DNA from: an uncultured Clostridia bacterium
Lineage (GTDB): Bacteria; Bacillota; Clostridia; Oscillospirales; CAG-272
Direction: 5' to 3'
DNA: 8,377 bases
NCBI GenBank assembly: GCA_937914815.1
Contig: CALDMI010000275.1
Span: 1-8,377 of the forward strand
Of this stretch, positions 1 to 7,883 are shown in pieces. Position 1 is the first letter of the stretch; each line of letters starts with the position of its first letter. A program made the position numbers and the translations under genes. Under the pieces are notes generated by a model. It was not told the origin of the DNA, ran no database searches, and saw only the letters and a list, made by a program, of their open reading frames with translations.

Positions 1-851
1 ATGTCTGGGTTGACAACTGGGGGCTCGGAGGTCCTCCGGGTGATATATCCCGCTTTACGGCGGCGTATCCCGACTCTCACATGTATCTCTCAAACGGGGA
101 GATGATGCCCTACACCGCATGTCTTAACAGCCCGGATTTCCGCGCGTTCGTAAAGTCGTGGGTCGACAAGGTCGTATCCATGGGGGCAAAGACGATATTC
201 TGGGATGAGCCACACCTGCCGTCAAAGGGCGAGGGCACGGGGCTCGTATACGGCTGTGCCTGCAAGAGGTGCAAAAAGCTCTTCTCCGAGAAGTACGGCT
301 ATGAGATGCCGGTGCTCATGAATGATGACGCGCAGGAGTTCCGCACGGACACGATCGTCGATTTTCTGCGTGATGTGACCGATTACAGCGCCGCGGCGGG
401 AATGTACAACACCGCCTGCGTCATGCTCGGCGAAGGGATCGGAATAAACCTCGACACGATTGACAGGATATGCTCCCTGCCGAACCTCCACAACATAGGC
501 TCCGACCCCTACTGGATAGGCACCGGAATTGACCCCTACAAGTATGTATACGAGGGGACGAAGAAGAACCTCGAGATATCCGGGAAGTTCGGAAAAGACC
601 ACAACATATGGATACAGACCTACGCGAACAAGCGCGGAACCGAGGAGGAGATAGTCCTCGCGACGGAGGCGGCGTATGACGCCGGGGCGCGCACGATACT
701 CACATGGAGCTATATGGCGGGAGAGTCGAACAACTACCGCTCTGACGACCCGGCGAAGGTCTGGAACATAACGGTCGAAGCCATGCGCAGAATACGCGAC
801 ATGGAGAGAGACCGCATACTCGAGGAAAAGCGGAAGCTGTACAGAAAGTAA
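1..851 (+). CDS. TIM-barrel glycoside-hydrolase-like protein, 5' partial
   Basis: The frame is already open at the window edge (first full codon at position 3, beginning V-W-V-D-N-W-G), so the start lies upstream; 282 codons are visible. The Met codon at 81 is internal, because the 26 residues before it read as good protein (GGPPGD, AYPDSH). An aromatic FWDEPHLP segment (codons around 198-221) ends like a barrel strand carrying a catalytic Asp/Glu pair, and a C-x-C-x2-C cluster (codons at 255, 261, 270) followed by a Phe and KYGY lies just downstream. The DEP plus Cys-cluster arrangement resembles GH42-like and other uncharacterised TIM-barrel glycosidases. Later segments (NIWIQTYAN near 604-630, ILTWSYMAGE near 694-723) look like further barrel strands. 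No signal peptide can be judged because the N-terminus is missing. Function as a glycosidase is inferred; substrate unknown. The next gene starts 31 nt downstream with no terminator between them. Confidence 0.7.
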   Translation, partial: VWVDNWGLGGPPGDISRFTAAYPDSHMYLSNGEMMPYTACLNSPDFRAFVKSWVDKVVSMGAKTIFWDEPHLPSKGEGTGLVYGCACKRCKKLFSEKYGYEMPVLMNDDAQEFRTDTIVDFLRDVTDYSAAAGMYNTACVMLGEGIGINLDTIDRICSLPNLHNIGSDPYWIGTGIDPYKYVYEGTKKNLEISGKFGKDHNIWIQTYANKRGTEEEIVLATEAAYDAGARTILTWSYMAGESNNYRSDDPAKVWNITVEAMRRIRDMERDRILEEKRKLYRK

Positions 852-866
852 AATCATATCGCGGCT

Positions 867-873
867 ACGGAGG
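867..873 (+). promoter_or_regulatory. Ribosome binding site of the small membrane protein
   Basis: ACGGAGG lies 9 nt before the ATG at 883. It supports that start and translation of a downstream cistron in one mRNA with the preceding gene. Confidence 0.75.
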
Positions 874-882
874 TATCAGGCT

Positions 883-1386
883 ATGGACAAAAAGCAATTC
901 AACCGCGGGACGATGACCGGCGGTATTGTCAGAATAGTCATTGCGCTCGTCGCGGTGGCAATCGCCGTGACGGTCATAAGCACCGGGATAGGCTCGCACG
1001 ACCCGGATGACGGCGCCGGCGGCGTCGTGTTCATGTGTATAATCGGTGGGATAATGCTCGTCGCCTCTTGCGGGTTCGTTATCAACGGAATAAAGATGAT
1101 AATCGACGGCAGAAAATCGTTTATCGTTGCGCGCAAGGGTCACCCCGAGAGCGGCAGGATAACCGGGCTCACCGAGACGGAGGTCACCGAAAATCACAAC
1201 GGAGCTGTCTCAAGATACACGATATACAATCTCAAATTCGAGTATAGTGACGACTCCGGCAATCTATGCGAAAGCGAGGAGCAGATAAGCCGGGCGGCGT
1301 ATGAAACGCTCGGCGATATGACGCTCGTGCCAATTCTCGTATACGGGGAACGCGCGATATTCGACAAAAACAGGCTCGACAACTAA
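883..1386 (+). CDS. Two-helix membrane protein with soluble C-terminal domain, unknown function
   Basis: A 167-residue protein that I do not recognise by name. Residues about 13-36 and 47-74 are two strongly hydrophobic segments separated by an acidic, Gly-rich loop (SHDPDDGAGG), which gives a helical hairpin in the membrane. From about residue 77 on it is soluble, beta-rich and charged: a GRITGLTETEV stretch, then YNLKFEYSDDSGN, then VPILVYGERAIFD. The order (membrane helices, then a beta-domain with a 'G-x-I' strand and a terminal V-x-V-Y-G-type strand) resembles DUF3592-like membrane proteins, but this is only a resemblance. The gene follows the TIM-barrel gene by 31 nt with its own Shine-Dalgarno and is followed by a strong terminator, so it is the last gene of that transcript. 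Codon use matches the neighbours. The protein is probably real; its role is unknown. Confidence 0.7.
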   Translation: MDKKQFNRGTMTGGIVRIVIALVAVAIAVTVISTGIGSHDPDDGAGGVVFMCIIGGIMLVASCGFVINGIKMIIDGRKSFIVARKGHPESGRITGLTETEVTENHNGAVSRYTIYNLKFEYSDDSGNLCESEEQISRAAYETLGDMTLVPILVYGERAIFDKNRLDN

Positions 1387-1404
1387 GGCTACACGCAGTG
1401 TAAA

Positions 1405-1454
1405 AAGGCTGTTTCAAGTGCAATGAAAAGCATTTGAAGCAGCCTTGTTTTTTT
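1405..1454 (+). terminator. Rho-independent terminator, possibly used from both sides
   Basis: 1405-1420 pairs with 1431-1446 over 16 bp (two G-U wobbles on the plus-strand RNA) around a 10-nt loop, followed by a T-rich run at 1448-1454. It ends the plus-strand unit. On the minus strand the same hairpin would carry two A-C mismatches but is followed by five U (complement of 1402-1406), so it may also end ligA, whose stop lies 40 nt away. Confidence 0.88.
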
Positions 1455-1486
1455 GATATTTTGATTTTAATTAGCGGCAGAAAGCA

Positions 1487-3566
<2,080 letters not shown>

Positions 3567-3623
3567 TCGGCGGGGCGGATTTTTCGTTTTTCCGGCGGTT
3601 TTACTTTTATTTGGCGAAAGGGG

Positions 3624-3652
3624 TTGACAAGTCGGGAAAATTATGATAAAAT
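3624..3652 (+). promoter_or_regulatory. Sigma-A promoter of the T-box/tyrS transcript
   Basis: TTGACA (3624-3629), 17-bp spacer, TAAAAT (3647-3652). The expected start is about 3658-3660, immediately before the T-box leader. It is divergent from the ligA promoter, with 57 bp between the two -35 boxes. Confidence 0.87.
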
Positions 3653-3886
3653 CCAAAATACAATCCAATATATGAAATCTGTGAGAAGAAAGAGTAACCG
3701 TAAGAATGAACCGGACAGAGAGCCGCCGGATGGTGAGAGGCGCGCGGGATATTACGGCGAATACATCTTTGAGAGCGTACCGAAAGCCGGAGGCAAGTAG
3801 GCTACGACGGGTCAGCCCGTTACAGCTGCTGCTCCGTCGGTTTTTCCTGCGGTGCGTAAGGTCATGCCGGTGACGGTATGATAAAA

Positions 3887-3917
3887 CGGGGTGGTAACAC
3901 GGCAACTGTCGTCCCTG
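3887..3917 (+). promoter_or_regulatory. T-box antiterminator
   Basis: Helix A1 is 3887-3891 with 3913-3917 (one G-U). The 7-nt bulge UGGUAAC (3892-3898) is the tRNA acceptor-end contact. Helix A2 is 3899-3903 with 3908-3912 around a 4-nt loop. The 3' strand (3908-3917) overlaps the terminator's 5' strand, so the two folds exclude each other. Confidence 0.9.
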
Positions 3918-3944
3918 GGGTTTCCCCGGGGGCGTTTTTATTTT
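3910..3944 (+). terminator. T-box intrinsic terminator before tyrS
   Basis: 3910-3920 pairs with 3924-3934 (11 bp with two U-G wobbles, loop TTT), followed by TTTTTATTTT (3935-3944). It is the 'off' state of the T-box and competes with the antiterminator for 3910-3917. Confidence 0.93.
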
Positions 3945-3954
3945 GTTTATAAAG

Positions 3955-3962
3955 AAAAGGAG
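3955..3962 (+). promoter_or_regulatory. Ribosome binding site of tyrS
   Basis: AAAAGGAG, 9 nt before the ATG at 3972. It lies after the T-box terminator, so it is present only in read-through transcripts. Confidence 0.85.
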
Positions 3963-3971
3963 ATATTATAA

Positions 3972-5189
3972 ATGCAGATTTACGAAGAACTGAAAGCGCG
4001 CGGGCTCATCGCGCAGGTGACCGACGAGGAGGAGATAAGAAACCTCATAAACGAGGGCAAGGCGACCTTCTACATCGGGTTTGACCCTACGGCAGACTCG
4101 CTCCATGTCGGGCACTTTATGGCTCTCTGCCTTATGAAGCGGCTCCAGATGGCGGGCAACCGCCCGATAGTCCTTATCGGTGGCGGCACGGGCTACATCG
4201 GCGACCCGTCCGGAAGAACGGACATGCGCTCTATGATGACGCCGGAGACGATACAGCACAACTGCGACTGCTTTCGAAAACAGATGGAGAGATTTATAGA
4301 GTTCGGCGAGGGAAAAGCCGTCATGGTCAACAACGCGGACTGGCTCCTGAAGCTCAACTACATCGACCTGCTGCGCGATGTGGGCGCATGCTTCTCGGTC
4401 AACCGCATGCTGACGGCGGAGTGCTACAAACAGAGAATGGAAAAGGGACTTTCTTTCCTTGAATTCAACTACATGATAATGCAGTCATACGACTTCTATC
4501 ACCTCTTCAAGGAATACGGCTGTAACATGCAGTTCGGCGGGGATGACCAGTGGTCAAACATGCTCGGTGGTACGGAGCTCATCCGCCGCAAGCTCGGCAA
4601 GGACGCCTACGCGATGACAATAAATCTTCTCCTCAACTCCGAGGGGAAGAAGATGGGCAAGACCGCGAACGGCGCCGTCTGGCTCGACCCGAAGAAAACC
4701 ACGCCCTACGACTTCTATCAGTACTGGCGGAACATCGGCGACGCAGACGTACTCAAGTGCATACGCATGCTGACATTCCTGCCGCTCGAAGAGATAGACA
4801 AGATGGACAAGTGGGAGGGCGCACAGCTCAACCGTGCGAAGGAGATCCTCGCGTATGAGCTCACAAAGCTTGTGCACGGAGAGGAAGAGGCGAAGGCAGC
4901 AGAGGCGGCGGCAAAGGCGCTCTTTGTCGGGGGCGACTCTACCCTTACCCCCACTGTAACTGTCGGGGCGGAAAACCTCGTCGACGGCAAGGTTGACATA
5001 AACACTCTCCTTGTGCTCGGTAAGATGGTTCCCTCCCGCTCCGAGGGGCGGCGCGCCATTGAGCAGGGCGGCGTCTCGCTCGACGGCGAGAAGGTCACCG
5101 ACATAAAGGCGACGGTCACGGAGGAGAAGCTCCGCGCCGGGGTGCTTATAAAGCGCGGAAAGAAGAGCTTTGTAAAGTTTACGCTGTAA
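3972..5189 (+). CDS. tyrS: Tyrosyl-tRNA synthetase
   Basis: A complete 405-residue class I aminoacyl-tRNA synthetase that charges tRNA-Tyr with tyrosine in the cytoplasm. The Rossmann catalytic domain covers about 1-240. [16 protein letters not shown] contains the HIGH-type motif as HVGH (45-48). GDPSGRTD is at 77-84. MQSYDFYHL at 170-178 and GGDDQW at 189-194 form the tyrosine-binding wall. The KMSKS loop is KMGKT (227-231). The anticodon-binding helices span about 250-330, and a C-terminal S4 RNA-binding domain spans about 342-400 ([19 protein letters not shown]). The sequence is of the longer TyrRS subtype found in many Gram-positive and other bacteria. The start is set by AAAAGGAG 9 nt upstream. 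It stands alone downstream of a tyrosine T-box, so expression should rise when tRNA-Tyr is uncharged. No active-site residue appears to be missing. Confidence 0.98.
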   Translation: MQIYEELKARGLIAQVTDEEEIRNLINEGKATFYIGFDPTADSLHVGHFMALCLMKRLQMAGNRPIVLIGGGTGYIGDPSGRTDMRSMMTPETIQHNCDCFRKQMERFIEFGEGKAVMVNNADWLLKLNYIDLLRDVGACFSVNRMLTAECYKQRMEKGLSFLEFNYMIMQSYDFYHLFKEYGCNMQFGGDDQWSNMLGGTELIRRKLGKDAYAMTINLLLNSEGKKMGKTANGAVWLDPKKTTPYDFYQYWRNIGDADVLKCIRMLTFLPLEEIDKMDKWEGAQLNRAKEILAYELTKLVHGEEEAKAAEAAAKALFVGGDSTLTPTVTVGAENLVDGKVDINTLLVLGKMVPSRSEGRRAIEQGGVSLDGEKVTDIKATVTEEKLRAGVLIKRGKKSFVKFTL

Positions 5190-5208
5190 GGCGGAGGTCG
5201 GCAATATA

Positions 5209-5239
5209 AAAAGGGCGGCGCACTCTGCGCCGCTCTTTT
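5209..5239 (+). terminator. Bidirectional terminator between tyrS and the phosphatase gene
   Basis: 5209-5222 pairs with 5226-5239 (14 bp with one G-U, 3-nt loop CTC). The A4/T4 ends give a U tract on both strands (TTTT on plus; TTTTT on minus). It sits between two convergent genes, 20 nt after the tyrS stop and 5 nt past the stop of the minus-strand gene. Confidence 0.88.
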
Positions 5240-5243
5240 ACAA

Positions 5244-5963
5244 TTAAAAATAGATTGAGTTTATGTACTTTGTCGGCAGTCCCTCACGGTAGAGGTGCGA
5301 GTCGTTTGAGAGCTGGAGGACGCAGGGGACGACGGAGTCGCCCTCGCCGTCAAATCTGATAACGGTCATAGAGCTGTGCCCAAAGTTGAAGCGGAAGCAG
5401 AACTGACTGTACGGTATATCGAGGAGCGAGGAGAGAAAGACCATGCCGAAGCCCTGATGTGCGAAGAGGGCTATTCTCTTTTCGTTCGGTCGCTCGGCTC
5501 TGTACGCATGGGTTTTTCGGTTATGGACATAGCCGAGGTAGGCTATAAATTCGTCTGTCTCGCGGCTCGACTGATTTATATAGTCGCCAAAGCGACGCTC
5601 GCCCGCAAATACCGGGTGGTCATACCACCTTTCGCCGAGGGCTATTCCCTCCGGGCTGTTGAGTATCGCGCGCATGCGCGGGTCGTGGAATATCCATGTG
5701 GTTATTCCCTCCTCCGTTGTCACGGTGAGGTTTTTCCACGGGTGCGCCTCGTTGCAGAAATCAAGGACGGTCGGCGTAAGACCGAGGAGACGCGCCGTCG
5801 GCTCCGCGGTTTTCATCGCGCGGGTCGAGGGGGATGTATATATTTCGTCGAGCCCGTAGAGCGCGAGCCGCTTTGCGAGAGCCTGCGCCTGCAGCTCCCC
5901 CTGCGGGGTTAAGCTGTCGGGGTTATAGACGGGGTCGCCGTGCCTTATATAGAAAAGAAGCAT
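5244..5963 (-). CDS. Histidine phosphatase family protein (phosphoglycerate-mutase-like)
   Basis: A 239-residue member of the two-histidine (RHG) phosphatase superfamily. The N-terminal strand FYIRHG carries Arg7 and the phospho-acceptor His8; SPSTRAMKTAEP (44-55) provides Arg48; Glu72 (in CNEAHPW) fits the acid position; and FAHQGFG (167-173) supplies the second catalytic histidine, His169. The core is complete. Between residues 90 and 160 is a longer, aromatic and charged cap-like insertion (GERWYDHPVFAGERRFGDYI) which probably shapes the substrate pocket. The family contains mutases and many phosphatases for sugar phosphates, nucleotides and cofactors; the substrate cannot be told from this sequence, so I give no gene symbol. 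There is no signal peptide. The ATG at 5963 has AAAGGAA (5971-5977) 7 nt upstream. It is a single-gene unit, convergent with tyrS and divergent from the tRNA. Confidence 0.9.
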   Translation of the reverse strand: MLLFYIRHGDPVYNPDSLTPQGELQAQALAKRLALYGLDEIYTSPSTRAMKTAEPTARLLGLTPTVLDFCNEAHPWKNLTVTTEEGITTWIFHDPRMRAILNSPEGIALGERWYDHPVFAGERRFGDYINQSSRETDEFIAYLGYVHNRKTHAYRAERPNEKRIALFAHQGFGMVFLSSLLDIPYSQFCFRFNFGHSSMTVIRFDGEGDSVVPCVLQLSNDSHLYREGLPTKYINSIYF

Positions 5964-6041
5964 ATTTTTATTCCTTTCGCCTGTCTCTCTGCCGCCGCGG
6001 GCTGTCGCCGCGTTGCGCCTGAAAAGGGGTTCTACGCATTT

Positions 6042-6070
6042 ATTCTACCATAGGACGAAAAAAATTACAA
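6042..6070 (-). promoter_or_regulatory. Probable promoter of the histidine phosphatase gene
   Basis: On the minus strand: TTGTAA (6065-6070), 17-bp spacer, TAGAAT (6042-6047). This gives a leader of about 70 nt. The -35 is weaker than the others here. It lies back to back with the tRNA promoter, with 6 bp between the two -35 boxes. Confidence 0.6.
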
Positions 6071-6076
6071 TACCCC

Positions 6077-6105
6077 TTGACAAATCGAAAAAAATATGCT
6101 TTAAT
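6077..6105 (+). promoter_or_regulatory. Promoter of tRNA-Val
   Basis: TTGACA (6077-6082), 17-bp spacer, TTTAAT (6100-6105). The predicted start is near 6112, leaving a short 5' leader of about 8 nt for RNase P to remove. Confidence 0.82.
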
Positions 6106-6119
6106 ATACATGTTGTCTC

Positions 6120-6196
6120 GGAGGCATAGCTCAGTTGGTTAGAGTACTTGCTTGACATGCAAGGGGTCACTGGTTCGAGTCCAGTTGTCTCCACCA
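6120..6196 (+). tRNA. tRNA-Val, anticodon GAC
   Basis: A 77-nt complete cloverleaf with encoded CCA. The acceptor stem is GGAGGCA (6120-6126) with TGTCTCC (6186-6192), including one G-U. The D arm is GCTC/GAGT with GG in the loop. The anticodon stem is CTTGC/GCAAG, with loop TTGACAT (6152-6158) and anticodon GAC at 6154-6156. The variable loop is GGGTC. The T arm is ACTGG/CCAGT with TTCGAGT in the loop. The discriminator is A (6193) and the CCA is 6194-6196. It reads GUC and GUU codons. It is a single tRNA with its own promoter and terminator, not part of a cluster within the window. Confidence 0.97.
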
Positions 6197-6197
6197 C

Positions 6198-6250
6198 AAA
6201 TCCCGGAACTTGTTCCTTTTCGGAGTAGGTTCCGGGATTTTTTGTTTTTT
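6198..6250 (+). terminator. Intrinsic terminator of the tRNA-Val gene
   Basis: 6198-6216 pairs with 6222-6240 (12 Watson-Crick pairs followed by 7 pairs with wobbles; 19 bp in all) around a 5-nt loop, and is followed by TTTGTTTTTT (6241-6250). It begins one base after the CCA. On the minus strand the hairpin lacks a U tract after the stem (GTGGTGG follows), so it works mainly for plus-strand RNA. Confidence 0.92.
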
Positions 6251-7503
6251 CAGTAATTCAGCGCTTTTTCGGGAGAAAGCAGGAAATCACGCAGAGAGAG
6301 CATTATTATTCCCTTTTCGTTATAGCCGCTCATAATAGGCTGATTTACTATGATAATCTTTCTGAACGCGTCATTTATCTCAAGGAGGGACGCCTGCTCC
6401 TGTGCCATTTTCTCCTCATTCGGAATATTGAAAGCCGACTGAATATAATATCTCCTGTCACCGATGTTGACGACGAAGTCTATCTCGCTCTTTTTTCTTA
6501 TCACGGTATCTCCGTCCTTCGTCGCGCCCTCGACGACGCCGACATCAACAGAGTAGCCACGGAGCCGCAGCTCGTTATATATGATATTCTCCATTATATG
6601 GGTGTACTCCTGCTGTCTGAAAGAAAGCCGGGCATTTCGAAGCCCCATATCGACAAAGTAGTATTTTGCGGGAGTATTTATATATTTCTTCCCTTTTATG
6701 TCGTAGCGCACTGCTTTCTCTATCAGAAAAGCGTCCTGAAGATAATCGATATACGATGTGATTGTATTTGCCGAGAGTTTAACATTTTTTACGCTTGAAA
6801 AAGTGTTCGAGAGCTTCAACGGGTTTGTAAGCGAGCCGATACCGGAGGCGAGAATATCCGTAAGCTCGCCTATCTCGGCATTTCCGCGCAGTTTATTTCT
6901 ATTGATTATATCGGCAAGATAGGTAGTTTCAAAAAGGTTCGTAAGATATGCCGCCTTCTCCTCCGGGGTTTCCAGAGACAGGCAGAGCGGCATACCTCCG
7001 TAATTGCAATACATTGCAAAAGCCTTATCAAACTCTCCGCCGAACGCCGAATAAAATTCCGAGAAGCAGAGCGGATATACGCGTATCTCGTCCCCGCGCC
7101 CGCGAAATTCCGTGATTATATCGGTTGATAAAAATCTGGAGTTACTGCCGGTTATATAAATATCCGCGTTCGGAATGTGCATAAATCCGTTGACTACGCT
7201 CTCAAAATCGGAAACCAACTGAATTTCGTCGAGGAGGATATAGTAATCCCCGGTATCGGCTATTCTGCTCTTGACGAACGCGTAAAGCTCATCCGGATTG
7301 TGATATTTCCGGTTGCCGTAATCATCGAGCGCGAGGAAGATTATATGATCCTCCTTAACTCCCGAGGAGAGCAGATGATCACGGAACATTTTCGAGAGAA
7401 GATATGATTTTCCGCACCGCCTGACACCGGTGATAATCTTTACCATTCCGTTTTTCTTGTGTTTTATTAATCTGTTCAGATAAATATCTCTTTTAATTTC
7501 CAT
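6250..7503 (-). CDS. AAA-type ATPase with C-terminal DUF4143 (PD-(D/E)XK-like) domain
   Basis: A 417-residue protein of the widespread AAA_14/DUF4143 family. The N-terminal ATPase has a Walker A motif, GVRRCGKS (26-33), Walker B YYILLDEIQ (87-95, Asp92/Glu93), a sensor-like ITGSNSRFLS (118-127) and an arginine-rich FRGRGDEIRVYPLCFSEF (133-150), which is typical of the family. The C-terminal half (about 190-400) holds the predicted winged-helix part and a DUF4143 core with SEIDFVV (E-x-D) and YYIQ, reminiscent of a PD-(D/E)XK nuclease fold with a changed third motif (Gln instead of the usual Glu before a catalytic Lys), so nuclease activity is doubtful. The biological role of the family is not established. 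The start has GGAG 8 nt upstream. The gene is an orphan with its own promoter, more A+T-rich than tyrS or ligA, which suggests recent acquisition. Its stop codon overlaps the last T of the tRNA-Val terminator. Confidence 0.92.
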   Translation of the reverse strand: MEIKRDIYLNRLIKHKKNGMVKIITGVRRCGKSYLLSKMFRDHLLSSGVKEDHIIFLALDDYGNRKYHNPDELYAFVKSRIADTGDYYILLDEIQLVSDFESVVNGFMHIPNADIYITGSNSRFLSTDIITEFRGRGDEIRVYPLCFSEFYSAFGGEFDKAFAMYCNYGGMPLCLSLETPEEKAAYLTNLFETTYLADIINRNKLRGNAEIGELTDILASGIGSLTNPLKLSNTFSSVKNVKLSANTITSYIDYLQDAFLIEKAVRYDIKGKKYINTPAKYYFVDMGLRNARLSFRQQEYTHIMENIIYNELRLRGYSVDVGVVEGATKDGDTVIRKKSEIDFVVNIGDRRYYIQSAFNIPNEEKMAQEQASLLEINDAFRKIIIVNQPIMSGYNEKGIIMLSLRDFLLSPEKALNY

Positions 7504-7537
7504 TCTGAAAACTCCGACAATGATATTTATTGACTAT

Positions 7538-7566
7538 ATTTTATCATCTATTCGGCGGTATGTCAA
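7538..7566 (-). promoter_or_regulatory. Promoter of the DUF4143 ATPase gene
   Basis: On the minus strand: TTGACA (7561-7566), 17-bp spacer, TAAAAT (7538-7543). This is one base from consensus, with a short leader of roughly 28 nt before the ATG. Confidence 0.85.
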
Positions 7567-7585
7567 TAATTCTATTGAGAATTTT

Positions 7586-7605
7586 TGCAAAAAGTTGCAT
7601 TTTTT
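7586..7605. promoter_or_regulatory. Small hairpin TGCAA/TTGCA followed by a T run
   Basis: TGCAA (7586-7590) is separated by AAAG from TTGCA (7595-7599) and followed by six T (7600-7605). As RNA it is too weak to be a convincing terminator (5 bp). As DNA it may be one of the operator-like dyads of the divergent region. Confidence 0.35.
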
Positions 7606-7617
7606 CTAAATAGAAAA
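7602..7617. promoter_or_regulatory. Perfect dyad, candidate operator
   Basis: TTTTCTA-AA-TAGAAAA, 7-bp arms with a 2-bp centre and no mismatch. It is 36 bp upstream of the ATPase -35 box and 78 bp upstream of the rightward -35 box. The symmetry suits binding by a dimeric repressor or activator, but no regulator gene is in the window. Confidence 0.45.
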
Positions 7618-7631
7618 TGGGGGTCAGAAAG

Positions 7632-7650
7632 TTGAGATATTTTATATCAA
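7632..7650. repeat. Imperfect A+T-rich inverted repeat
   Basis: TTGA-G-ATA facing TAT-A-TCAA with one mismatched pair, centred near 7641. It lies between the perfect dyad and the rightward promoter and could be a second protein-binding site; weak on its own in A+T-rich DNA. Confidence 0.3.
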
Positions 7651-7695
7651 TTGTAACGCTGCACATTTTTTTAAAATTTGGTTGCGGAGCATACA

Positions 7696-7724
7696 TTGAC
7701 ACACCGGAGCGGGCATGATATAAT
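7696..7724 (+). promoter_or_regulatory. Full-consensus sigma-A promoter of the rhamnosidase-like gene
   Basis: TTGACA (7696-7701), exactly 17 bp, TATAAT (7719-7724): 12 of 12 consensus bases. The expected start is near 7731, which gives a leader of about 160 nt. Such a strong promoter on a catabolic-type gene usually implies repression or leader control. Confidence 0.87.
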
Positions 7725-7797
7725 AACATTACACGGCTTACAAAAATAAATTTTTGCATTGCTTCGCAATTTAGTATTTGCTGACCGTAAATAACAG

Positions 7798-7845
7798 CCG
7801 TTCGTCGAAACGGGCGCGGAAAAGCCCTTTGCGAGCAGGCTTTTT
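7798..7845 (+). promoter_or_regulatory. Alternative hairpins in the 5' leader
   Basis: Three helices share bases: CCGTT (7798-7802) with AACGG (7809-7813); GGGC (7812-7815) with GCCC (7824-7827); and AAAAGCC (7820-7826) with GGCTTTT (7838-7844), the last ending in five T (7841-7845). The last resembles a weak terminator (three G-C pairs, 11-nt loop) and cannot form together with the middle one. This could be an attenuator, or just local structure. Confidence 0.35.
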
Positions 7846-7879
7846 CACTTGTATTGTATCATGAGGCAGGAAAATCTGC

Positions 7880-7883
7880 GAGG
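7880..7883 (+). promoter_or_regulatory. Ribosome binding site deciding the start at 7891
   Basis: GAGG, 7 nt before the ATG at 7891. The earlier in-frame ATG at 7861 has no purine-rich site before it, and the one at 7906 has none at a proper distance. Confidence 0.6.

Larger units (their letters stand above)
3659..3944 (+). ncRNA. T-box riboswitch, tyrosine-specific (tyrS leader)
   Basis: A leader that reads tRNA-Tyr charging by transcription termination. The base helix of stem I is AAAGA (3689-3693) with TCTTT (3766-3770). Above it is the specifier loop, with AGTA (3693-3696) opposite GAATACA (3759-3765), closed by a perfect 6-bp helix, CCGTAA (3698-3703) with TTACGG (3752-3757). The specifier codon is TAC (3762-3764), which is tyrosine. 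The distal loop carries GGATGGTGAGA (3728-3738). A stem III candidate is CATGCC (3863-3868) with GGTATG (3875-3880). The T-box core, GGGTGGTAACACGG, is at 3889-3902; its TGGT (3892-3895) complements an ACCA tRNA end, which fits the A discriminator of tRNA-Tyr. Uncharged tRNA-Tyr should favour the antiterminator and switch tyrS on. An open frame across this region (3510-3800) is not a gene. Confidence 0.95.

Noticed and set aside
222..857. Open frame of 211 codons on the minus strand
   Set aside because: It is antisense to the TIM-barrel gene, whose sequence has clear protein motifs. The product is low-complexity (Val/Arg/Tyr-rich) with no motif.
4554..5204. Open frame of 216 codons on the minus strand over tyrS
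   Set aside because: It is a shadow of the G+C-rich tyrS coding sequence with a Leu/Arg-rich, motif-free product.
5376..5912. Open frame of 178 codons on the plus strand
   Set aside because: It is antisense to the histidine phosphatase gene, with an arginine/valine-rich product and no recognisable domain.
6174..6250. tRNA-Val 3' end as an attachment site of an integrated element
   Set aside because: I find no second copy of the tRNA 3' end in the window and no integrase gene nearby, so integration cannot be supported.
7617..7718. 33-codon plus-strand frame, a possible leader peptide
   Set aside because: It lies upstream of the mapped-by-eye promoter at 7696-7724, so it would not be in that transcript, and it lacks a ribosome binding site.
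7544..7759. 71-codon frame on the minus strand upstream of the ATPase
   Set aside because: It overlaps both promoters and the dyads, has no Shine-Dalgarno and shows no protein motif.
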